NCBI GenBank assembly: GCA_017390825.1
Contig: JAFPAK010000050.1
Coordinates: forward strand, 1-8,871
Origin: Clostridia bacterium
GTDB taxonomy: Bacteria; Bacillota_A; Clostridia; Oscillospirales; Acutalibacteraceae
DNA: 8,871 nt
Direction: 5' to 3'
Part shown: positions 5,985-8,871 of the stretch, piece after piece
Numbering within the stretch: position 1 is the stretch's first letter
How the letters are laid out: each line of letters opens with the position of its first letter
Notes under the pieces: generated by a model
Seen by the model: only the letters and a program-made list of their open reading frames with translations
The model's database searches: none
Told to the model about the DNA's origin: nothing
Position numbers and translations under genes: made by a program

Positions 5985-6756
5985 TCAGCACCTCCTTTGT
6001 GAAGTTTCTGTAAGCTTCTGCAGCTATGCCTTTTTTGTCATATTCAAAGATACTTTTGCCGACACTTGATGCTTCAGCAGCTCTTATTGATGATGGTATT
6101 TCTGTTTTGAATATTTTGAGATATTTTGAGTATTTCAGCCTTATCACAGACGAAACTTCCTTGTTATACAGAGTTCGCCTATCAACCATCGTTAAAAGTA
6201 TTCCTCCGAATTTCAGATTAGGATTTATCTGTTTTTGAACTTTGGTTACAGTTGTGACAAGTTGCTCTAACCCTTTAAGCGGAAGGTAATGTGCCTGAAC
6301 GGGAATAATTACCTCATCCGATGCAACGAGAGAGTTTATTGTAAGCATACCCAAAGAGGGAGTGCAGTCAATTAGAACATAGTCATAGTTGTCCTTAACA
6401 CTATCTATGTAATTCTTCAAAACTCTTTCTCGGCTCATAATGTTTACAAGTGCCGTTTCCATACCTGACAATTCGATATTTGCAGGAACTAAATCGACAC
6501 CTTCGTTGTGATGTAAGATTCCTTCGCCCGGTTTGATTTCTTTTTCTTCGTATGTCTTTTGCATTAGGGTAGAAAGTGTTACATCAAGTTCATCCGGGTT
6601 CTGATAACCCAAGCTTTCTGTTAAACTGCCCTGAGCATCACAATCTATAAGCAACACCTTTTTACCTTCGTTTGCAAGACCGACACCCAAGTTTACAGTT
6701 GTGGTGGTTTTTCCAACACCACCTTTCTGATTTGCAATCGCAATAACCTTACTCAT
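5938..6756 (-). CDS. parA: ParA/Soj-family partition ATPase
   Basis: ParA ATPases bind DNA non-specifically in the ATP state and are released by ParB, moving replicons apart. The 272-residue length is typical of the small Soj-like type without an N-terminal helix-turn-helix. The deviant Walker A motif KGGVGKTT is at 11-18, LLIDCDAQGS with the conserved aspartate at 35-44, and Walker B VLIDCTPS at 127-134. VQAHYLPLKGLEQL (153-166) and the C-terminal IPSSIRAAEAS are also typical of the family. ATG 6756 overlaps the end of the preceding small gene by eight bases, and its ribosome binding site (AGGAAAGG) lies within that gene. The final 47 bases overlap parB; the KEV codons at 254-256 (AAG GAG GTG) form the parB ribosome binding site. 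It works with parB and repA as the maintenance block of the element. Confidence 0.96.
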   Translation of the reverse strand: MSKVIAIANQKGGVGKTTTTVNLGVGLANEGKKVLLIDCDAQGSLTESLGYQNPDELDVTLSTLMQKTYEEKEIKPGEGILHHNEGVDLVPANIELSGMETALVNIMSRERVLKNYIDSVKDNYDYVLIDCTPSLGMLTINSLVASDEVIIPVQAHYLPLKGLEQLVTTVTKVQKQINPNLKFGGILLTMVDRRTLYNKEVSSVIRLKYSKYLKIFKTEIPSSIRAAEASSVGKSIFEYDKKGIAAEAYRNFTKEVLNDAKIRNKHRSEYTR

Positions 6757-6955
6757 GTCTGACCAACCTTTCCTCTTGTAATCTTTTTATAAGCATTTCT
6801 CCATTGAGAGTAGTAAGGACCATAAACCATTCTGAACGGAAGAAACGCTCTATTGAACACCTCGTTTGATAACAACCATTTCTGTAATCTCTTACTGCTT
6901 GTAAGATAATAGCCTGAGCTAATTTCTCATAATTTTCACGATACAAATAATCCAT
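6749..6955 (-). CDS. small conserved protein between repA and parA, 68 aa
   Basis: ATG 6955-6953 shares one base with the repA stop codon (TAATG), so translation is probably coupled to repA. A longer frame from TTG 6970 exists but has no better ribosome binding site. The product begins MDYLYRENYEKLAQAIILQAVRDYRNGCYQTRCS and continues IERFFRSEWFMVLTTLNGEMLIKRLQEE. I recall this type, with ENYEKLAQAIILQAVxDYR and a closing FFxSxWFxxLTxxxGExLIxxL pattern, as a common small hypothetical protein in clostridial conjugative elements. It looks all-helical, perhaps a small DNA- or RepA-binding protein, but no function is established. Its location between the initiator and the partition genes suggests a role in replication or copy control. 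The last eight bases overlap parA. Confidence 0.82.
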   Translation of the reverse strand: MDYLYRENYEKLAQAIILQAVRDYRNGCYQTRCSIERFFRSEWFMVLTTLNGEMLIKRLQEERLVRHE

Positions 6956-7950
6956 TAGCCACCATTCCAACTCGGTTTAGGATTTGCAAAGTCATAATTC
7001 ACCTTTGCAGCATACCAATTATCTGCAGTTTCAAAAGACCGATAAATAGTTGTAATTAAAAATGCCCGGATGTTTCGGACATTAGAAGTGTTATCTTTTA
7101 GTGCATCATAAATATACTCAATGTGTGAAGCGTCAATTTTTAAGAATCTGCTTTTCACAACCTCGTGAGGATATTCTTGTTTATTAACTCTGATATACGG
7201 TTCCTTACTGCAAACAACATCAACCATAATTTCTACGATTTCATCAAGCCATTCCTTTCGGTATCTTTCAACCATAATGTCATATTCGATATTGTCTTTA
7301 ATAAGTGTTTCGTATGTTTTTCGCTCTCGCATCCATCTCATCGCATCAGGCTTTTGTTCATCTTCGTCTTGATATGATAAGATAGGAGTTTCACTAAAAT
7401 CAGTATTATTTATTTTATTATTATTTATATTATTATCATTGGATAGTGAATTTGGATATTCTTGATTCGTTATATTCACTTTTCCTGAATCGTGATTTTC
7501 ACTATTCTTGAATTGTGATTCTGAAATTTCTTGATTCGTGATTTTCACTTCTCTTGAATCGTGATTTTCACTATTCTGCAATCGTGATGCTGAATAGAAG
7601 TTCTTAACATAAATAATATTCGGCTTTCCCAAGCCTTGTCGCTTTCTTTCAATCAATCCGATTCCTTTAACTGTATCAAGCTCTGACAATAACTTTCCTG
7701 CTTTTTGGTCTGCACAGTTCAAATCTTCCATTATCTCTGCTATTGTGTAAACAATATACACTCGGTTTTCTTCATCAAGCCAACCATTTTTAGCAGACAA
7801 TCCCGTGCGGTCAAGCATAAGACCATACAAGACCTTTGCTTCGGCTGATACATCTTTGAACATCTTTTCCTTGAATAGCATTTTGGGAATGCGATAAAAA
7901 GAAAATTGCTCTGTTTCATTTCCGTAGAAATACTCAAATTCAAATGACAT
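6955..7950 (-). CDS. repA: RepA_N-family replication initiator
   Basis: RepA_N proteins start replication of theta plasmids and of elements that replicate after excision, by binding iterons at an origin that in this family usually lies inside the repA gene. The frame allows GTG 7959, but this lies within the AGGAGGTG ribosome binding site, so ATG 7950-7948 is the start (331 aa). Residues 3-117 form the RepA_N domain (FEYFYGN, FSFYRIPK, LSAEAKVLYGLMLDR-like, GIGLIERKRQGLGKP). Residues about 118-195 are a polar, Asn-rich linker containing a 23-residue repeat (126-148 and 149-171). The C-terminal region from about 208 (RERKTYETLIKDNIEYDI, then LDEIVEIMVDVVCS, then SRFLKIDASHIEYIYDAL) matches the DUF6017 domain that commonly follows RepA_N. 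A promoter and terminator-like hairpin precede the gene. Confidence 0.93.
   Translation of the reverse strand: MSFEFEYFYGNETEQFSFYRIPKMLFKEKMFKDVSAEAKVLYGLMLDRTGLSAKNGWLDEENRVYIVYTIAEIMEDLNCADQKAGKLLSELDTVKGIGLIERKRQGLGKPNIIYVKNFYSASRLQNSENHDSREVKITNQEISESQFKNSENHDSGKVNITNQEYPNSLSNDNNINNNKINNTDFSETPILSYQDEDEQKPDAMRWMRERKTYETLIKDNIEYDIMVERYRKEWLDEIVEIMVDVVCSKEPYIRVNKQEYPHEVVKSRFLKIDASHIEYIYDALKDNTSNVRNIRAFLITTIYRSFETADNWYAAKVNYDFANPKPSWNGG
7395..7440. other. AT-rich stretch beside the iterons, candidate DNA-unwinding element
   Basis: Of these 46 bases only three are G or C. The stretch encodes the Asn/Ile-rich part of the RepA linker and lies directly against the last iteron. This arrangement (iterons next to an AT-rich melt region) is that of theta origins. 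The role as melting site is inferred. Confidence 0.55.
7441..7601. repeat. seven tandem 23-bp iterons inside repA, candidate oriV
   Basis: Seven units start at 7441, 7464, 7487, 7510, 7533, 7556 and 7579, exactly 23 bp apart. The plus-strand consensus is GAWTCGTGATTTTCACTW followed by a short pyrimidine-rich tail. Units 2, 3, 5 and 6 are the best conserved; the outer ones (7441, 7579) and the one at 7510 are degenerate. As 23 is not divisible by three, the units occupy all three frames and three units (69 bp) give a 23-residue repeat in RepA. RepA_N replicons are known to carry origin iterons in this part of repA. Confidence 0.78.
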
Positions 7951-7978
7951 TGTTTTCACCTCCTAAATCATTTAATAT
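7950..7978 (+). promoter_or_regulatory. possible antisense promoter at the repA leader
   Basis: On the plus strand TTGTTT (7950-7955) and TAATAT (7973-7978) are separated by 17 bases. A transcript starting near 7985 would run antisense through the repA leader hairpin. Both hexamers deviate from consensus, so this is a weak candidate. Confidence 0.25.
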
Positions 7979-8028
7979 AAAAAAAGAAGGTTGCTACACC
8001 CTCATATTGAGAGGTAACAACCTTCTTT
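7979..8028 (-). terminator. strong terminator hairpin between the HTH gene and repA (possible repA attenuator)
   Basis: AAAGAAGGTTG (7983-7993) and CAACCTTCTTT (8018-8028) are perfectly complementary over 11 bp, with a further GAGG/CCTC pairing inside. On the minus strand the stem runs into seven T residues (7985-7979), giving an intrinsic terminator. It lies downstream of a promoter and about 28 bases before the repA ribosome binding site, so it may also act as an attenuator of repA. Confidence 0.8.
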
Positions 8029-8050
8029 CTCTTTAACAAATCTCTATTTT

Positions 8051-8077
8051 ATTATATTGCCTATTGAAAAATGTCAA
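8051..8077 (-). promoter_or_regulatory. candidate sigma-A promoter for the repA operon
   Basis: On the minus strand TTGACA (8077-8072) is a perfect -35 hexamer and TATAAT (8056-8051) a perfect -10, 15 bases apart, which is shorter than the best spacing of 17. TAATAA (8054-8049), at spacing 17, is an alternative -10. It begins six bases after the stop codon of the HTH gene and points to repA. Transcription would start near 8043, ahead of the hairpin at 7979-8028. Confidence 0.6.
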
Positions 8078-8083
8078 AAAATG

Positions 8084-8575
8084 TTATATAATACCAATAT
8101 TGCGAAAGTCTGAAATGTGGGTTTCGGATTTTCGTATTATAGTCACATAGTAGGGACTAACAAGAAAATCAATTAAATCTTCTTTGGCAATTCTGAAACG
8201 CTTACGGACAACAACACCGAGTATCTTTTCGCTATTTATCCACTTGCGAATAATCTCTTTACCGTATCCGGTAACTGTTCGTATGTCCTTTGCATCAATT
8301 ACTTGGGGATAATCTCGCATTTTGTTTCTGTAATAGGTTTTAATGCTTGATATTTGCTCCTTTGTAAGTTTGCCACGATTGGCTCTTTCACGGATATATT
8401 GTTCCGCTTCTTCAATGGGGATAGCGTAATAATGAAGCAGACCATCACGCTTTTTTTCAAAATTGACTTTTTTACTTTTTATCAATTTGTATGCAGTTGA
8501 TTCTGAAATATCACATAGCTTGCAAAACTCTTGCTTCGTAACATACAAATTATTCGTGTTTTCGACAACATTCAT
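8084..8575 (-). CDS. two-domain helix-turn-helix DNA-binding protein, 163 aa
   Basis: ATG 8575 follows an AAGGTGA ribosome binding site (8582-8588). Residues 10-63 (YVTKQEFCKLCDISESTAYKLI, then YYAIPIEEAEQYI) form a winged helix-turn-helix of the excisionase/MerR-like (HTH_17) type. Residues 94-140 (DAKDIRTVTGYGKEIIRKWINSEKI, then RKRFRIAKEDLIDFLVSPYY) form a second one, which I recall from proteins near RepA_N genes in clostridial elements. The two are joined by a basic segment. Such proteins act as excisionases or transcription regulators. Here the position next to presumed terminal recombination repeats favours a recombination directionality factor, while the position before repA favours a regulator; the sequence does not decide. 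The gene has its own terminator (7979-8028). An inverted repeat (8581-8615) covers its ribosome binding site. Confidence 0.82.
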   Translation of the reverse strand: MNVVENTNNLYVTKQEFCKLCDISESTAYKLIKSKKVNFEKKRDGLLHYYAIPIEEAEQYIRERANRGKLTKEQISSIKTYYRNKMRDYPQVIDAKDIRTVTGYGKEIIRKWINSEKILGVVVRKRFRIAKEDLIDFLVSPYYVTIIRKSETHISDFRNIGII

Positions 8576-8580
8576 CTTTT

Positions 8581-8615
8581 ATCACCTTGTTTTTCAATGT
8601 TCAATAGTAGGTGAT
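8581..8615 (-). promoter_or_regulatory. inverted repeat masking the ribosome binding site of the HTH gene
   Basis: ATCACCT at 8581-8587 and AGGTGAT at 8609-8615 are perfect complements 21 bases apart. In the minus-strand message the downstream arm contains the AGGTGA ribosome binding site of the HTH gene, so folding would hide it. It could instead be an operator for a dimeric regulator. The stem is only 7 bp. Confidence 0.4.
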
Positions 8616-8622
8616 GAATGTT

Positions 8623-8652
8623 TTTCCCAAAGAGTTCCCAATCAGTTCCCAA
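8623..8652. repeat. three 11-bp-spaced TTGGGAAM repeats
   Basis: On the minus strand TTGGGAAC, TTGGGAAC and TTGGGAAA occur with starts exactly 11 bases apart (plus-strand units at 8623, 8634 and 8645), so they lie on the same face of the helix. Related TGGGAACTT and TGGAACTT units occur at 8769-8786. Such phased direct repeats near an element end are typical of recombinase arm sites or of a regulator's operators. Confidence 0.6.
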
Positions 8653-8713
8653 AAATGTGCAAAATCAATATAATTTATGTGGATATAAAAAATGGTCGTA
8701 TAAAGCGGAGTTT

Positions 8714-8739
8714 GAGGTTTTTTACTGCTGAAAAACCTC
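8714..8739. repeat. 9-bp perfect inverted repeat
   Basis: GAGGTTTTT (8714-8722) and AAAAACCTC (8731-8739) are perfect complements around the loop TACTGCTG. The stem is A/T-rich in its inner half and no T tract follows on either strand outside the stem, so it is a weak terminator at best. It may be a protein-binding site. Confidence 0.45.
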
Positions 8740-8756
8740 GATATTACAAGGGTTTT

Positions 8757-8791
8757 AACTTCTTTTAAGTTCCCACAAGTTCCACTAACTT
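8757..8791. repeat. AASTT array with exact 10-bp period at the presumed element boundary
   Basis: AACTT (8757), AAGTT (8767), AAGTT (8777) and AACTT (8787) are each separated by five bases. The outermost units are in the opposite orientation to the inner two. AAGTT-CCACT-AACTT (8777-8791) is a perfect inverted repeat with a 5-base centre. The array ends three bases before the GC-richer segment begins, consistent with a recombinase binding region or core att site. Confidence 0.5.
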
Positions 8792-8793
8792 CT

Positions 8794-8871
8794 ATGGAGA
8801 AAGATGTGATTTTTGAGACGGCCGAGAGATATGTCAAGGCCACGGGGCGGTCGGTTTATCTGACAGGAAAG
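8794..8871 (+). CDS. start of AAA/PIF1-like helicase gene, probably host DNA (partial)
   Basis: From ATG 8794 a plus-strand frame runs off the window after 26 codons. It reads MEKDVIFETAERYVKATGRS followed by VYLTGK. The FxxAxxYVxxTxRxxxLTGK pattern is the lead-in to the Walker A motif of PIF1-like helicases and related AAA ATPases; the glycine-lysine pair would begin GKAGTGKT just outside the window. Base composition is about half G+C, well above the element genes, and codons such as ACG, GCC and CGG are frequent. There is no ribosome binding site in the ten bases upstream, and the frame stays open upstream to 8716. So either the first part of the gene was separated from it by insertion of the element, or the host does not use such sites. 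The function is inferred from a short piece only. Confidence 0.5.
   Translation, partial: MEKDVIFETAERYVKATGRSVYLTGK

Noticed and set aside
6108..6137. Short direct repeat ATATTTTGAG in parA
   Set aside because: Only two copies, explained by the repeated residues Lys-Tyr in the encoded KYSKYLKIF.
5938..6970. parS centromere near parA and parB
   Set aside because: I looked for a 14-16 bp GC-centred palindrome of the Spo0J type and saw none; it may be elsewhere or of unknown sequence.
7441..7601. Regular repeats that might be read as a CRISPR array
   Set aside because: Units are directly adjacent at 23 bp with no variable spacers, lie inside repA, and match an iteron array.
7950..7959. GTG start for repA at 7959 (likewise GTG 1527 and GTG 3711 for two accessory genes)
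   Set aside because: In each case the GTG lies in or next to the ribosome binding site; the following ATG has proper spacing.
8601..8843. Minus-strand frame of 80 codons upstream of the HTH gene
   Set aside because: It crosses the composition change and the repeat arrays, overlaps the plus-strand helicase-like start, and has no visible ribosome binding site.

Overview
The window looks like one end of an integrated conjugative or mobilisable element of a low-GC Firmicute, most likely a gut clostridium (Oscillospiraceae/Lachnospiraceae type). The reasons are AT-rich DNA, strong AGGAGG-type ribosome binding sites, genes packed on one strand with 1-50 nt overlaps, a RepA_N initiator with ParA and ParB, and a train of small uncharacterised proteins of the kind carried by Tn1549-like elements. 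All element genes run on the minus strand, so transcription goes from high to low coordinates. No integrase, relaxase or type IV secretion gene lies in the window, so the element class is inferred.

Reading in the direction of transcription: positions 8794-8871 on the plus strand hold the start of a GC-richer gene ending in what looks like the lead-in to a Walker A motif (PIF1/AAA helicase type). This is probably host DNA and the edge of the element. Just inside the edge (8623-8791) are two phased arrays of short repeats, plausible recombinase sites. A two-domain helix-turn-helix protein (8084-8575) follows. Next come a promoter and a strong terminator hairpin in the leader of repA (7979-8077), then repA (6955-7950). 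Inside repA lies an array of seven 23-bp iterons beside a 93% AT stretch, a likely replication origin. A small conserved protein, parA, parB and a 45-residue membrane peptide come next.

A rho-independent terminator (4901-4935) sits over the 3' end of the membrane-peptide gene and divides the replication/partition block from nine further genes (1-4885). These are mostly unrecognised. They include two cysteine-rich proteins, two proteins sharing an N-terminal module, a 338-residue multidomain protein, and the N-terminus of a very large ArdC-like/polyvalent protein that leaves the window at position 1.

The most unusual signals are: (i) the 23-bp iteron array hidden in the repA linker, which also produces a 23-residue protein repeat; (ii) seven unrelated proteins all ending in a basic stretch followed by Glu-x-Glu-Arg-stop, with different synonymous codons; (iii) terminator hairpins placed as control points in front of repA and in front of the accessory block; (iv) phased repeat arrays at the presumed element boundary. 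RepA, ParA, ParB and ParB-like stability functions are known from their families; the roles of the accessory proteins are not.
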